NCBI GenBank assembly: GCA_030625085.1
Contig: DAOURK010000003.1
Coordinates: 20,198 to 84,197 of the forward strand
Source: Pseudomonadota bacterium
GTDB lineage: Bacteria; SZUA-182; DTGQ01
Length of the DNA: 64,000 nucleotides
Direction of reading: 5' to 3'
A program made the translations under genes and the position numbers. Below are positions 17,473 through 28,093 of this stretch, piece after piece. How positions within the stretch are numbered: position 1 is the first letter of the stretch; every line of letters starts with the position of its first letter. Under the pieces are notes generated by a model. The model did no database searches. It was not told the origin of the DNA and was given only the letters and a program-made list of their open reading frames with translations.

Positions 17473-19410
17473 CTATATAAAAGGATTTGGTTTTCCTTCT
17501 GTTTTTATCGGCAGGGTAATAGTAAAGGTAGTTCCTTCATTCACTTTGCTTTGAACCTGAATTGACCCCTCATTTTCTTCAATAATGGCCTTGACAACAT
17601 ATAAACCCAGTCCATTCCCTTTTTCATTATTTCGGGTAGTGAAACAATATTCAAATATCTTGCTCAAATTCTTTTCAGGGATACCAACGCCAACATCACT
17701 AATAGCAATGAACACTTCGTTATGAGTATCTGTATTTTTTTTCATGCTGGTTTTCAGGGTTAGCGTCCCTTCGGTTGGCATAGCTTTGACGGCATTGGTG
17801 ATAAGATTTACAAAGGCCTGAACCAATTCTTTGCTTTTGCCTGTAATGTGGGGCAGGTTGGGGTCAAGATCTTTAAGAAGTTCCAGGTGATGCAAGGGAG
17901 TCTGAAAATGAGCAAACTCTATAGACTTCTCCAGTAATTCATTAATATTCATCAGGCTGACCTGTGAAGAAGGTCTGGAATACCATAATACTTTTTTGAC
18001 TAGGTTAGCGATTCGATCCACATCTTCTTCCACCTTAAAGAGATGTTCTGAAATTTCACTATAACCAATTTTTTCTGTTTTATTAACCATAAGCTCGGCA
18101 TAAGCTAATATGGATGATAATGGGTTATTAATATCATGAGCCATGCCCGCAGCCATAGTGCCTAAAGAAGCCATCTTTTGCATATGAATGATTTGGTCCT
18201 GAAGATCGCGCTTTTCAGATAAATCCCTGGCAATACATGATAAACCAAATACATTATTATCAGAATTATCAGAGTCCTTGATCCAGGATAAACTCATGGT
18301 CACCGGAATTTCTTTTCCCTCCCGATTAATCATGGACATTTCCAGATTTTTAACGGAACTGCTTTCTTTTACCCATTCGAATAAGTGAGCCATCTGATCA
18401 TGCAGAGACTGAGGTACGAGAATACCCCATTTTTTGCCTATGGCTTCTTCGGCAGAGTATCCGGAAATAATTTCCGCCCCCCTGTTATACGTAACAATAG
18501 TTCCGCTTAAGTCAAAGCTGATGATGGCATCAGGAGAATTTTCCACCAGATTGCTCAGATACCTTTGGGTTTTGCATAGTTCTTGTTGCAGGGTAAGCCT
18601 TTGGGTAATGTCATCTACGAGAATGACAGCGCCGCGTATTTGTCCATTTTTTCGAATGGGTGAAATCTTATAAGCGCAATAGATATTTTCACCTAATGGA
18701 TTAAGCCCTTGAATATGCCCAAGTTCTGTAGTTTCTCCGTTTTGAACCACCTGGCAGATACGCTGATACAGGTTATCCTCACGTAAAATGGGGATCAGAG
18801 AGAAAATATTTTGTCCGATAGCATCTTTCTCAACAATTCCAGTCAAATTTTGAATTTTTTTATTCCAACTGGTAATGCTAAACTGGGAATCAATAGTAAA
18901 AATTCCAACATTAATATCTTCAAGGATACTGTTATGAAAATCTACCAATTCTTGAAATTGTTGGGTTTTCAGAGATAAATTTTGGTTGGCGTCAACCAGT
19001 TCCTGACAAATCATTTTATTGCGAATCTTGATGTAACGAACTTTCAAGGCATTATCTATGGTAGTCAGAAATTTGCAGTCATCAAAGGGTTCAATGATAT
19101 AATCGTCTACATTATTATGGATAATATTACGAATACGAGCTTCATTTTCTTTATTGATAATACAGATAATAAAGGTATCTTCATAATCCCTATGAAGATT
19201 TTCCAGAAGGCTCGGGTCATCCATTTGAGGGATAGAATAGCTCAATAAAAGAAGTTCCGGCGGATCTTTTTTAATATGCTCGATTATCTCTTCTCGCTTG
19301 GAAGCGGTTATAACATGGTAATTATTTTGGGTTAAGATATTCGAAAGCTTATGTAACGATTGAGGATCATTTTCAGCAATGAGTATTTTTTCCCGCATAG
19401 TGTCAACCAC
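17473..19410 (-). CDS. PAS sensor histidine kinase with N-terminal degenerate receiver domain
   Basis: REC-like N-terminus lacking the Asp (LLLLSYSIPQMDD), PAS domains, HisKA MAAGMAHDINNPLSSILAYAEL, HATPase GNGLGLYVVKAI. Confidence 0.9.
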   Translation of the reverse strand: MVDTMREKILIAENDPQSLHKLSNILTQNNYHVITASKREEIIEHIKKDPPELLLLSYSIPQMDDPSLLENLHRDYEDTFIICIINKENEARIRNIIHNNVDDYIIEPFDDCKFLTTIDNALKVRYIKIRNKMICQELVDANQNLSLKTQQFQELVDFHNSILEDINVGIFTIDSQFSITSWNKKIQNLTGIVEKDAIGQNIFSLIPILREDNLYQRICQVVQNGETTELGHIQGLNPLGENIYCAYKISPIRKNGQIRGAVILVDDITQRLTLQQELCKTQRYLSNLVENSPDAIISFDLSGTIVTYNRGAEIISGYSAEEAIGKKWGILVPQSLHDQMAHLFEWVKESSSVKNLEMSMINREGKEIPVTMSLSWIKDSDNSDNNVFGLSCIARDLSEKRDLQDQIIHMQKMASLGTMAAGMAHDINNPLSSILAYAELMVNKTEKIGYSEISEHLFKVEEDVDRIANLVKKVLWYSRPSSQVSLMNINELLEKSIEFAHFQTPLHHLELLKDLDPNLPHITGKSKELVQAFVNLITNAVKAMPTEGTLTLKTSMKKNTDTHNEVFIAISDVGVGIPEKNLSKIFEYCFTTRNNEKGNGLGLYVVKAIIEENEGSIQVQSKVNEGTTFTITLPIKTEGKPNPFI

Positions 19411-19491
19411 GTCTCTTCTCTATAAATTTTTTGCCCTTTAATGTATATTCAGCGAAGGCATAAGTTACTTTTTTTAGATCTTTAGCTTGTT

Positions 19492-20361
19492 TTAGGGGAT
19501 CACTTTGGATAAAGGATATTCTACTATCCCGGTAGCGCCGCCTTTTTTTAATTCCGGAATAATGTCACGCACAACCTTTTCATCAATGATAACTTCCAGG
19601 GCTACCCAATCTTTATCCGCCAGATTCGATATGGTGGGAGTGTGCATGGCCGGCAAGAGGGCTACGATACTTTCCAGGTCTTTTTGGGCAATATTCATTT
19701 TTAAACCGACTTTTTTTTCTGCCCGCAAAGATCCCTTTAATAAACAGGCCAAGTTCTCAATTTTTTCTCTTTTCCAATCATGTTGCCAAGCCTTTTTGTT
19801 GGCCACGAGTCGAGTGGTAGATTGCATTAATGTTTCAATAATGCGAAGGTTGTTTTTTTTCAGGGTGCTGCCGGTCTCAGTTAATTCAACAATAGCATCA
19901 GCTAAGGTGGGGGCTTTTATTTCTGTAGCTCCCCAGGAAAATAAAACCTCAACATTGATGCCGGCTTTTTTGAAATAGTTTTTGGTAAAATTAACGAGTT
20001 CCGTAGAAATTCTTTTTCCTTCCAGGTCTTTTATACTATGAAACTCAGAGTCATTAGGAACCGCTAACACCCATTTTACCGGGGCCAACCCCTCTTTCGC
20101 ATAAATTAATTCGGTAACTTCATGCACATCTGCGTTTTGCTCCATAATCCAATCTTTACCAGTCAAACCAATATCCAGCACACCATTTTCAACATAAATC
20201 GGCATTTCTTGAGCCCTGATAAGCATAGCTTCCATCTGGTAATCGTCAATTGTCGGGTAGTATGACCTGCGACTGACCGAGATGTGGTAACCGGCTTTTC
20301 GGAAAAGAGCAATGGTGGATTCTTGTAAACTTCCTTTGGGTATACCTATTCTTAATTTCAT
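19492..20361 (-). CDS. hisG: ATP phosphoribosyltransferase (long form)
   Basis: [23 protein letters not shown]...[16 protein letters not shown]-terminal regulatory-type extension. Confidence 0.95.
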   Translation of the reverse strand: MKLRIGIPKGSLQESTIALFRKAGYHISVSRRSYYPTIDDYQMEAMLIRAQEMPIYVENGVLDIGLTGKDWIMEQNADVHEVTELIYAKEGLAPVKWVLAVPNDSEFHSIKDLEGKRISTELVNFTKNYFKKAGINVEVLFSWGATEIKAPTLADAIVELTETGSTLKKNNLRIIETLMQSTTRLVANKKAWQHDWKREKIENLACLLKGSLRAEKKVGLKMNIAQKDLESIVALLPAMHTPTISNLADKDWVALEVIIDEKVVRDIIPELKKGGATGIVEYPLSKVIP

Positions 20362-20365
20362 TCTC

Positions 20366-21373
20366 TCACCTTCGTTTTTGATATTTATATACAGCTTTAT
20401 TATGTTCTTTTAAAGTGCGGGAAAAATGGTGTGTTCCGTCATTTTTTGAGACAAAATAGCAATAATCTTTTTTGGCGGGATAGAGCGCCGCCCGGATGGA
20501 CTCTTCACCGGGATTAGCAATTGGTCCGGGAGGAAGACCATAGTTGCGATACGTATTATAGGGCGAATCGATCAAAAGGTGTTTTTTGGTTAGATTGCCA
20601 TTAAAATTTTTTAGGGAATAAATTATCGTTGGATCGCATTGTAAGCGAATACCCTGTTGCAGCCGATTGTGATAAACTGCGGAAACCACAAATTTTTCTT
20701 CCCTTTTAGAGGTCTCTTTTTCAATTAAAGAGGCCAGCGTGACTATCTGATGAAGGGTAAAATCCATATCCCGGCACCTTTTTTTCCACTCCGGCCGAAT
20801 AATACTCTTAAATCGCTGAACCATAGTGGTAATAATCGATTTTTCACTCAAACCCTTACTGAAATGATAGGTATCAGGATAAAGATAGCCTTCTAAGGTG
20901 TTCGCCTGAAGGCCAAATTCTTTTGTCATGTTTTGATCGCCGGCAAGTGCTATAAATTTTTCTCTATTCGCCAAACCCTGATCAGCTAAAAGCCCCGCAA
21001 TTTGCCAAATAATAAACCCTTCGGGAATGGTCACCTTATGACACAGAATTTTTCCCTGCTCAAGGGTATGGAGAAGTTGAAGCATATTTATAGATGAAGT
21101 CAGTTGGTATTCTCCGGCCTTGATGATCATTCCCCATCGAATTTTGGTCAATAGCTTGAATAACCAAATGTTTTTGATTATTTTTTCTTTTTTTAAAAGA
21201 GAAGAAATCTCGTTAATAGTCATTCCTTTCGGGATTTCAATAATTTTTTCTTCGGGGTTATTAAATATCGGTAAATTTAAAGTAATGTATATATGAGTAA
21301 CAAATAAAGCTAATATTGTCAAGAGAATAAAGGATACAACACCTCTACTTACTTGCCCTTTATCATATTTCAT
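20366..21373 (-). CDS. mltG: Endolytic transglycosylase MltG
   Basis: TM segment; [12 protein letters not shown]...[17 protein letters not shown]...[26 protein letters not shown]. Confidence 0.95.
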   Translation of the reverse strand: MKYDKGQVSRGVVSFILLTILALFVTHIYITLNLPIFNNPEEKIIEIPKGMTINEISSLLKKEKIIKNIWLFKLLTKIRWGMIIKAGEYQLTSSINMLQLLHTLEQGKILCHKVTIPEGFIIWQIAGLLADQGLANREKFIALAGDQNMTKEFGLQANTLEGYLYPDTYHFSKGLSEKSIITTMVQRFKSIIRPEWKKRCRDMDFTLHQIVTLASLIEKETSKREEKFVVSAVYHNRLQQGIRLQCDPTIIYSLKNFNGNLTKKHLLIDSPYNTYRNYGLPPGPIANPGEESIRAALYPAKKDYCYFVSKNDGTHHFSRTLKEHNKAVYKYQKRR

Positions 21374-21381
21374 CGTCTAAG

Positions 21382-21476
21382 TAAACGCTCATAAACAAAT
21401 TGTTCACCCCCCGAGGATGAAAAACCCAATTTTTTCAGTAAAGTATATTTTTCCAAATGCATTTTCATGGTAAAAA
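21382..21476 (+). repeat. Dispersed ~95-bp repeat, copy 2
   Basis: Same family as 11338-11433; directly upstream of the mltG start. Confidence 0.85.
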
Positions 21477-22113
21477 CATAATTTATTGGAGAGTATTTAT
21501 ATTGTATTTATGTGGTTTCCTATGTGCTCAATACATCATCCCCTGCCCCTCCATTGAGAATGTGGGATAAACTCCAGCAGGGATCTAATGTAAGGTAAAT
21601 CTTGACGTTTATGGCTAAATTATATCTAAGTTTTATTATTAAATCAATAGATGTACAATTTTTCCGGCCCTGACGCACATCTTTATCCCTGAAATATTGG
21701 CTGTCAATGACCTATGATTAAAAAGTTTGCGAAATTTTTTTTACTGATTACCTGCCAACCCTTGATATAATAGCAGCTAAAATTCATGCGTCATAGCTGC
21801 AATTTTTCCAGCAATTTTTATCGCGTTTGCTTCGTTAAGAAGCTTTACAAAAAGTCTCCCTATATCGCTTCAGCGAACATTTTGCCAACTTTCATTTTAA
21901 TCGGGGCTATAATGAGAATTGCCGGGTTGACAAGCTTATATGTAGCCGATATGATATCGTTACGTTATAAATTATTTTACAAAAACTTAGGGTGAAAGTT
22001 ATTTTAAAAGCATAGGAATTTTCATTTTATTTATGTGGTTTCCCAGCCGATCATTAATTCGTAATTAAAAATTATCTTAAAATAGCGAGATTATTGGTTC
22101 AAGGAGAATCTCT

Positions 22114-23409
22114 ATGGGAAGGAAAACAGAAAATTCGGGACAACTGTTTCAAGAGGCACAAAGGTATATCCCCGGGGGAGTTAATAGCCCTGTTCGAGCT
22201 TTCAACGCTGTGGGCGGCAAGCCTGCTTTTATTGACAGGGCCATTGGATCAAAGGTTTATGATCTTGATAATAATGAATATATTGACTACGTATGCTCCT
22301 GGGGTCCTCTGATTTTAGGACATGCTCGTCCTGAGATTGTCTCTGCGATTCAATCTGCGGCAGAGAAAGGTTTGAGTTTTGGCGCTTCCACCAAAGGGGA
22401 AGTGGAAATGGCCAAACAGATTTGCCGGATGCTGCCTTCCATGGATCAAGTTCGTTTAGTCAACTCAGGAACAGAAGCTACTATGAGCGCCATTCGATTG
22501 GCCAGGGGGTATAAGGGCCGCGATAAAATTATTAAATTTGAAGGGTGTTATCATGGACATGTAGACAGTTTACTCGTAAAGGCAGGTTCGGGAGCCACTA
22601 CGCTGGGTATCCCAACCAGCGGCGGTATCCCCAAAAGTTTGGCCCAACATACCATTGCCCTGCCCTTCAATGATATTAATCAGGTACGTCGAGTTCTTCA
22701 GGACCATAGCCGGGAAATTGCCTGTATCATCGTAGAGCCTATTCCTGCCAATATGGGAGTAATTCTCCCGCGAAAAAATTTTTTAGAAAATTTGCGGGAA
22801 TTGACGGAACGCCATGACATTGTTCTTATTTTTGATGAGGTTATTACCGGATTTCGCGTTGCTCAAGGCGGGGCTCAAGGGTTATATAATATCAAACCTG
22901 ATTTGACGTGCTTAGGGAAAATTATTGGTGGCGGTCTGCCGATAGGCGCCTTTGGAGGGAAAAAAGAAATTATGCAATATCTTTCTCCCCTGGGGCCGGT
23001 TTATCAAGCAGGTACCTTGTCCGGCAATCCTTTGGGGGTAAGCGCGGGCTTAAAGACCTTGCAGATCCTTTCGAACCAAAATATATATAAAGAACTAAAA
23101 TCAAAAGCCGACAAATTAACTGAAGGCCTTCTTGCAGTTGCAAAATCTGCAGGAATACGAGTTACCCTTAACCGGATAGAATCTATGTTTACCCTTTTCT
23201 TTACCGGGAAAAATGTGGTTGATTATACCTCTGCCCTTAATTCGGACCAAGAACTGTTTGCTCGCTATTTTCAAGGGATGTTGGAAGAGGGAATTTATTT
23301 GCCTCCATCTCAGTTTGAAGCAAATTTTGTTTCCACTGCTCATACAGATGAAGATATTGAACGAACTATTGTTGCCGCTCAAAAGGTGTTTAATAAATTA
23401 AGAGCATAG
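22114..23409 (+). CDS. hemL: Glutamate-1-semialdehyde 2,1-aminomutase
   Basis: YIPGGVNSPVRAFNAVGG...VNSGTEATMSAIRLARGYKGRDKIIKFEGCYHGH...CLGKIIGGGLPIGAFGG. Confidence 0.97.
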   Translation: MGRKTENSGQLFQEAQRYIPGGVNSPVRAFNAVGGKPAFIDRAIGSKVYDLDNNEYIDYVCSWGPLILGHARPEIVSAIQSAAEKGLSFGASTKGEVEMAKQICRMLPSMDQVRLVNSGTEATMSAIRLARGYKGRDKIIKFEGCYHGHVDSLLVKAGSGATTLGIPTSGGIPKSLAQHTIALPFNDINQVRRVLQDHSREIACIIVEPIPANMGVILPRKNFLENLRELTERHDIVLIFDEVITGFRVAQGGAQGLYNIKPDLTCLGKIIGGGLPIGAFGGKKEIMQYLSPLGPVYQAGTLSGNPLGVSAGLKTLQILSNQNIYKELKSKADKLTEGLLAVAKSAGIRVTLNRIESMFTLFFTGKNVVDYTSALNSDQELFARYFQGMLEEGIYLPPSQFEANFVSTAHTDEDIERTIVAAQKVFNKLRA

Positions 23410-23443
23410 ACACAAATTCCTGGATATTGAGAGCAGGAATACT

Positions 23444-24268
23444 GTGCTAAAGAAGTTACTGAAAAATAAATTGACCATTATGGGTCTCATAATTATTGGG
23501 ACATTGTTAGGCACAGCCCTACTCGCCCCGGTTATTGCCCCTTATCCTCCAACCCGGATAAATTTAGCCCATCGTTTGACCAAACCCAACAGGCAGCATA
23601 TTTTAGGGCGGGATAGTCTCGGCCGTGATATTTTAAGTCGAATTATTTATGGGAGCCGGATATCAATATACGTTGGTTTTGTCACCATCGGTGTCTCCGC
23701 CCTTCTAGGTTTTTTTTTTGGCGCTATTGCCGGATTATATGGGGGGTGGGTTGATGAATTGATTATGCGCATAGTGGACATTTTGCTGGCCTTCCCGGGC
23801 ATTTTACTGGCCATTGCCTTAATGGCCGTATTGGGCCCAAGTTTGAATAATGTAATTTTAACGCTTTGCCTCATTGGTTGGGTCGGATACGCTCGATTAG
23901 TTCGTGGGCAAATTCTTTTTTTACGAGAAACGGAATTTATTTTAGCTGCCAAAGCCCTTGGTATTAGTTCTTTTCGTATTATTTTTTGCCACCTTCTCCC
24001 CAATATTTTAGGCCCGCTTATTGTTCAGGCCACCTTTGGTGTGGCCGGCAGTATCGTGGCTGAGGCGGGTTTGAGTTTTTTGGGATTAGGAGTCCAACCT
24101 CCCACTCCCAGTTGGGGCGCTATGCTGAATGAGGGAAGATCAGTTATCTTACAGGCCCCGCATTTGACTACTTTTCCAGGGCTGGCTATTATGCTGGTCG
24201 TTTTAGGCTTTAATTTTGTTGGTGATGGTTTGCGAGATGCGGTAGATCCAAAATTAAAAATATTTTAG
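23444..24268 (+). CDS. ABC transporter permease, DppC/OppC family (orphan)
   Basis: GRDSLGRDILSRIIYGSRISIYVG...EAGLSFLGLGVQPPTPSWGAML; GTG start. Confidence 0.9.
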   Translation: MLKKLLKNKLTIMGLIIIGTLLGTALLAPVIAPYPPTRINLAHRLTKPNRQHILGRDSLGRDILSRIIYGSRISIYVGFVTIGVSALLGFFFGAIAGLYGGWVDELIMRIVDILLAFPGILLAIALMAVLGPSLNNVILTLCLIGWVGYARLVRGQILFLRETEFILAAKALGISSFRIIFCHLLPNILGPLIVQATFGVAGSIVAEAGLSFLGLGVQPPTPSWGAMLNEGRSVILQAPHLTTFPGLAIMLVVLGFNFVGDGLRDAVDPKLKIF

Positions 24269-24348
24269 TATCTTAATCATAAATCCCGTGTTTTTTGTGG
24301 TAGAAAATTTTTAAAACCTTTTTGGTTCCGCTTTGGTCAGGTTAGGGA

Positions 24349-25374
24349 ATGAAAATACATAATTTAGCGCTCAGAAAAAAAATCGGTAGTATGTTAATGT
24401 TTGGGTTCTGCGGGACCGAATTGAATGATTCAATCTATGAGCTCATTGGGGAGCAGAAAATTGGCGGCGTTATTCTTTTTTCAGAAAATATCGTTGACCA
24501 AAAACAGCTTCGGCAATTGTGTCAGGACTTGCAGAGGGTACATAAAGAGCAGGGAGGTGATGACCCATTATTCATTTCTGTCGATCAGGAGGGCGGCGGC
24601 ATCTCACGCATTCCCTGGTTGAAGGATACGTATCCTGACCCTATTTTTCTGGCTGATGAAGGATCTCCCAAAAAAGCATTTGATTTTGGATATGGGTTAG
24701 GGAGGGAATTAGCAAGCTTGGGCATTAATGTAAATTTGGCTCCTGTGCTGGATGTTTTATCCAATCAGGAAAATACGTTATTGGCTCGTAGATGTTTGGG
24801 CGCTGATGCGCAAAAGGTGGCCGCCCTGGGCCAAGAGTTGATTCACGGGTTTCATCTTGGCGGGGTTTTAGCTGTAGGTAAACACTTTCCAGGCCATGGG
24901 GATGTGACGGCTGATTCACATTACAAACTTCCGGTTTCCCACTGTACCTTAGAATTACTTGAGAAACGAGAATTTATTCCCTTTATCCGGGCCATCCATT
25001 CAGGATTGGAGGTAATGATGACCGCCCATGTTAAATATACACAGCTTGATTTGGAGTATCCGGCTACGTTGTCAAAGAAAATCATCCGGAATATAATGCG
25101 CAATCAATTAGGGTTTAAGGGATTAATCATGACTGATGATCTGCTCATGAAGGCCATTACAAATAATTATTCATTAGAGGAAGCCGCACTTTTGGCTGTT
25201 AAGGCAGGGGTAGATATTTTGCTTGTCTGTCATAATCCGGATCAACAAAGAAGAGTCCGGCAAGCTCTTCTGGATAATTATCACGACCCTGAACTGAAAG
25301 TGAATATTGATTTAGCAAGCCAAAGAATTTGTAAATTCAAAGATAAATGGCAGAAAGGCCTTTTAGGGTGTTAA
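24349..25374 (+). CDS. nagZ: Beta-N-acetylhexosaminidase (GH3)
   Basis: FISVDQEGGGISRI...GGVLAVGKHFPGHGDVTADSHYKLPV...GLIMTDDLLMKAI. Confidence 0.92.
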   Translation: MKIHNLALRKKIGSMLMFGFCGTELNDSIYELIGEQKIGGVILFSENIVDQKQLRQLCQDLQRVHKEQGGDDPLFISVDQEGGGISRIPWLKDTYPDPIFLADEGSPKKAFDFGYGLGRELASLGINVNLAPVLDVLSNQENTLLARRCLGADAQKVAALGQELIHGFHLGGVLAVGKHFPGHGDVTADSHYKLPVSHCTLELLEKREFIPFIRAIHSGLEVMMTAHVKYTQLDLEYPATLSKKIIRNIMRNQLGFKGLIMTDDLLMKAITNNYSLEEAALLAVKAGVDILLVCHNPDQQRRVRQALLDNYHDPELKVNIDLASQRICKFKDKWQKGLLGC

Positions 25375-25450
25375 CGCTTAAACTTCACTGAGAGGATTTA
25401 CATAAGGCCATAGAGTTATCCTATAGCTTTTAGCGAGCATTTTTATATAT

Positions 25451-25518
25451 ACAAGGGCTTCAGCCTTGCAAGAAATATTTTTTGTGGGGGATTCGGCAGG
25501 GCTAAAGCCCTGCGCTAC
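25451..25518. repeat. REP-like palindrome pair
   Basis: acaagggcttcagccttgcaa (25451-25471) and gcagggctaaagccctgcgctac (25496-25518). Confidence 0.8.
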
Positions 25519-25847
25519 AGTGAGCATTGTAAAGCCGGGGTCCGGGGCATTTGCTGGAAATCATTTGCTCTAAAGGGATTTTTGTGATATTTTGTCGGTT
25601 TATTAATTTTTATATTTTTCATCATTTTGGGTGATGAAAAGTTTTTTCGCTTGAATTGAAATTTTTGATGAGACTTTTTACAAATTCATCATGCTTGACA
25701 TGGCTAAAGGCAAAGCAGTTTTATACACCCACCCCGGAGGACATAAAACTTACAAAGAAAACAGATAAACTCTGTGGCCTTTGCGTTCTCTGCGGTGAAT
25801 CTTACTGTGTCGAGTATATTAAAAAGTTATAGCGGAGCTGATTTAAT

Positions 25848-26942
25848 ATGTTTGTACCAATGCTCGATCTGGTTGGAGAATATAACAGATTAAGCGAGCC
25901 GATTCAAAAAGCTATTCACAAGGTCCTGGAATCAGGAAAGTTCATTCTTGGGCCCAATGTAGAAGCCGTGGAATATGAAATAGCTGCTTATTGTAAAACA
26001 CGATATGCGGTTGGTGTTGCCTCAGGGACAGAAGCTTTGCATCTTGGCCTGATTGCTGCGGGTGTAGGAAAGGGAGATGAAGTCATTACCACTCCCTTTA
26101 CTTTTATTGCTACAGCCGAAGTTATTTCTCACATAGGGGCTCAGCCTGTTTTTGTAGATATCAATCCCAAGACCTATACTATTGATCCGGCTCAAATCCA
26201 AAAGAAAATTTCAAAGCGCACCAAGGCCATCCTTCCGGTCCACCTCTATGGGCACCCTGCAGATATGGACATCATTCTTACATTGGCCCAAGAAAATGAA
26301 TTGAAGGTTGTGGAAGATTGCGCTCAAGCTATAGGTGCAGAATATAAAGGGAAAAAGGTTGGTTCCCTGGGGAATGCAGGATGTTTGAGTTTTTCCCCCG
26401 GCCGGAATCTTGGGTGCTATGGAGATGGGGGCATGATAATAACCAATGATGAGGAAATTTATACGAAAGTGAAAAGGCTTCGCGTTCATGGCAGTGATCA
26501 AAAATATCAGCATTTGGTATTGGGATTTAATAGCCGGCTTGATGAATTGCAAGCAGCTATCTTACGAGTGAAATTCCGAGAAATTGATCAAGGCCGTAAA
26601 TTGCGGATTAAGAATGCCGGCAAATATAATCGTCGTCTTAAGGGAAAGCTTAGTACTCCCTATAAGGAAAAGAGTGCCCTCCATGTTTATAATCAGTATA
26701 CTATTCGCGTTAAAAATAGATCAAAAATTCAGAACGGCTTAAAAGCAATGGGCGTGGCCACGGCTGTTCACTATCCGATTCCTTTGCATCAACAGGAGGT
26801 ATATCAACATCTGAACTATGCAGATACAGAGTTGCCTGAAAGTTCAATTGCCGGTAAGGAGGTTTTATCTCTCCCTATTTTCCCTGCCATGACCTCAGAA
26901 CAAATTAATTACGTGTGTCAATGTTTGGAGGAGTTGTTATAG
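25848..26942 (+). CDS. DegT/DnrJ/EryC1/StrS family aminotransferase-like protein with PLP-lysine replaced by Arg
   Basis: SGTEALHLGLIAAGVGKGDEVITTPFTFIATAEVI...VVEDCAQAIGAEY...GCLSFSPGRNLGCYGDGGMI; the family motif is SFYPxKNLGAYGDGG. Confidence 0.92.
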   Translation: MFVPMLDLVGEYNRLSEPIQKAIHKVLESGKFILGPNVEAVEYEIAAYCKTRYAVGVASGTEALHLGLIAAGVGKGDEVITTPFTFIATAEVISHIGAQPVFVDINPKTYTIDPAQIQKKISKRTKAILPVHLYGHPADMDIILTLAQENELKVVEDCAQAIGAEYKGKKVGSLGNAGCLSFSPGRNLGCYGDGGMIITNDEEIYTKVKRLRVHGSDQKYQHLVLGFNSRLDELQAAILRVKFREIDQGRKLRIKNAGKYNRRLKGKLSTPYKEKSALHVYNQYTIRVKNRSKIQNGLKAMGVATAVHYPIPLHQQEVYQHLNYADTELPESSIAGKEVLSLPIFPAMTSEQINYVCQCLEELL

Positions 26943-28093
26943 CAGCTCTAGCTCCGACCACTATTCTTATCGTTGCAGGTGAGGCTTCCGGAGATTTACA
27001 CGGAGGTAATCTTGCCAGAGAGATCTTAGCTCTGCGTCATCACATTCGGATTTCCGGCGTCGGGGGATCTCAAATGAAAAAAGCAGGGGTATGCCTTCTC
27101 CAGAGCGTTGACGATATGGCTGTGGTTGGTATTTCTGAGGTTTTATTCCATTGGCACGTTATTCGGCAAACCTTCCGGACCCTTGCTCAATTCATCAAAA
27201 CAGAACATCCGGATCTGGTGATTCTTATTGATTATCCTGATTTTAATCTTCGTTTGGCGAAAATAGCCAAAAAAGAGGGAATTAAGGTTTTATATTACAT
27301 TAGCCCGCAAATATGGGCCTGGCGAAGCTGGCGAATAAAAACTATTGTCCGGAATGTAGATACTATGCTGGTGGTCCTTCCCTTTGAACGTGCTTTTTAT
27401 GAGAAATCGGGCCTCGATGTGCGATTTATTGGCCATCCCCTGGTAGACAGTGTTGAGCCTAAATTCAACAAGGATGATGCTTATAGTCAATTTAAAATTG
27501 ATCCGGGAAGGCCGGTTATAGGGATTTTACCGGGCAGCCGTCACGGCGAAATCCGCCATATCTTACCACAGATGATGGGGGCGGTAAAAAAAATTGTTCA
27601 AAACAGACCCGATACACAATTTGTTATGGCTTTAGCACCCACTATTCACTATGCTGAAATTGAGCCCTACCTCCTAGAATTAAAAGATTCGGCGCAGATT
27701 CATTGTCTTAAGGATTGTACTTATGATATTATCCATCTTTCCGATCTGGTTTTGGTCTGTTCCGGTACAGCGACTTTGGAGATAGCCTTATTAAATACCC
27801 CGATGATTCTTGTCTATAGAGTATCTCCATTGAGCTATATATTGGGGAAACTTTTGATTCGGGTCCCCTCTATTGGTTTGGTTAATTTAGTGGCGGGGAA
27901 AAAGATCGTCCCGGAATTAGTTCAATACCGGGCTAATCCCAAAGAAATTGCTTCATTAGCAGAAAAAATTTTGGAGAACTCGCAAAAGCAGAAAATTATG
28001 CGTGAAGAATTGGTAAAGGTCAGACAAAAGCTGGGATCTGCGGGGAGTTCAAAAAGGGCGGCAACTATCGCTTTGGAGATGCTGGACAGGTGA
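26915..28093 (+). CDS. lpxB: Lipid-A-disaccharide synthase
   Basis: IVAGEASGDLHGGNLAREI...YYISPQIWAWRSWRIKTI...LPGSRHGEI. Overlaps the upstream gene; the exact start is uncertain. Confidence 0.95.
   Translation: MSMFGGVVIAALAPTTILIVAGEASGDLHGGNLAREILALRHHIRISGVGGSQMKKAGVCLLQSVDDMAVVGISEVLFHWHVIRQTFRTLAQFIKTEHPDLVILIDYPDFNLRLAKIAKKEGIKVLYYISPQIWAWRSWRIKTIVRNVDTMLVVLPFERAFYEKSGLDVRFIGHPLVDSVEPKFNKDDAYSQFKIDPGRPVIGILPGSRHGEIRHILPQMMGAVKKIVQNRPDTQFVMALAPTIHYAEIEPYLLELKDSAQIHCLKDCTYDIIHLSDLVLVCSGTATLEIALLNTPMILVYRVSPLSYILGKLLIRVPSIGLVNLVAGKKIVPELVQYRANPKEIASLAEKILENSQKQKIMREELVKVRQKLGSAGSSKRAATIALEMLDR

Noticed and set aside
21786-21995. 69-aa plus-strand ORF upstream of hemL
   Set aside because: Overlaps the dispersed repeat shared with 42231-42313; coding potential unsupported.
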